64,000 nt of DNA from Deltaproteobacteria bacterium UBA1386 (GTDB lineage: Bacteria > Desulfobacterota > Syntrophorhabdia > Syntrophorhabdales > Syntrophorhabdaceae): contig DBQU01000049.1 in the NCBI GenBank assembly GCA_002305765.1, positions 68,796 to 132,795 on the forward strand. Direction: 5' to 3'. The translations under genes and the position numbers were made by a program. Below are positions 63,756 through 64,000 of this stretch, in pieces (position 1 is the first letter of the stretch; each line of letters starts with the position of its first letter). Below the pieces are notes generated by a model, which did no database searches, was not told where the DNA came from, and saw nothing but the letters and a program-made list of their open reading frames with translations.

Positions 63756-64000
63756 GAAAGGTCAAGAAGTATGTACTGATGATGAAGGACAACAAAAGCG
63801 CTAACAGACTTCCAGGCAAAGCCATTACCGACATCTTCAGTGCCGTCGCTGTTCTTCCTGAAGCGGATAGGATATTGGATCATCCGGCTAAGAACAAATT
63901 CTATATCCTCGATCGATGCGATTTCGATGTCGATATTGTAACCGGTTTCTTCACTTCGGCTAAATATAACCACAGACCTGATCTCATATCAAAAGTAAAT
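63756..64000 (+). pseudogene. Resumed host gene, 3' part runs off window
   Basis: Frame VKKYVLMMKDNKSANRLPGKAI..DIFSAVAVLPEADRIL...KFYILDRCDFDVDIVTGFFTSAKYNHRPDLISKVN continues open to the edge. Without the insertion it would begin at ATG 57101. ATG 63779 or 63782 could serve as an internal start, so some function may remain. The pattern G.F.SA.Y...P.LI is seen in some uncharacterised accessory or defence proteins, but I do not recognise a family. Confidence 0.6.

Overview
The window looks like a chromosome segment of a GC-rich, Gram-negative, probably anaerobic bacterium. A Desulfobacterota / Syntrophorhabdus-like host is my best guess, not a proof. The support is many lipoproteins and an OmpA protein, a Slp-type outer-membrane lipoprotein, a polyferredoxin-type protein, an FmdE-like protein, a YdiF/Pct-type CoA-transferase and tRNA-dependent amidation genes. 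Almost all proteins carry their own Shine-Dalgarno sites, so most starts could be refined.

Layout. 1-3.9 kb: a left-truncated giant secreted propeller/repeat protein and a pentapeptide-repeat protein. 3.9-16.7 kb: housekeeping and envelope genes (AroE, an MBL-fold hydrolase, Slp, a thioesterase, a FecR-OmpA-CHASE2 hybrid kinase operon, a WYL regulator, MscS). 16.8-20.8 kb: a four-gene sugar-type ABC importer. 21-24.9 kb: dodecin, a LapA-like protein, a ClC channel and exported proteins. 25-36 kb: many small exported proteins, including two tandem cyanovirin-N-like proteins, two dispersed paralogues of an unnamed Cys-rich 18-residue repeat family, an AbiV-like protein, a CoA-transferase and a HELSH-containing exported protein. 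37.8-42.6 kb: a gatB / gatA-like / aspS-gatC operon in which AspRS is fused to GatC, while the GatA homologue has lost its catalytic residues.

42.7-47.1 kb: an ABC importer plus an exported FmdE-like protein, bracketed by two 209-bp copies (3 differences) of a MITE-like element with 20-bp perfect terminal inverted repeats. At 47.2 kb lies the 3' end of a tRNA gene whose geometry (8-nt acceptor strand, G73, T arm) fits selC. This is probably the att remnant of a genomic island running rightward out of the window.

47.6-64 kb, accessory: a NERD-like protein, an HD-domain protein, a YhaN/YhaO (Rad50/Mre11-like) pair, two copies of a divergent [XRE regulator / small protein] module, and a three-level nest of mobile DNA. 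In the nest an IS21-family element with a CAAAA target duplication interrupts a gene after five codons. A second IS21 element sits inside its istA. A recombinase-in-trio (RIT) element with 34-bp inverted repeats splits istB exactly inside the Walker A motif. The interrupted host gene resumes at 63756 and leaves the window at the right edge.
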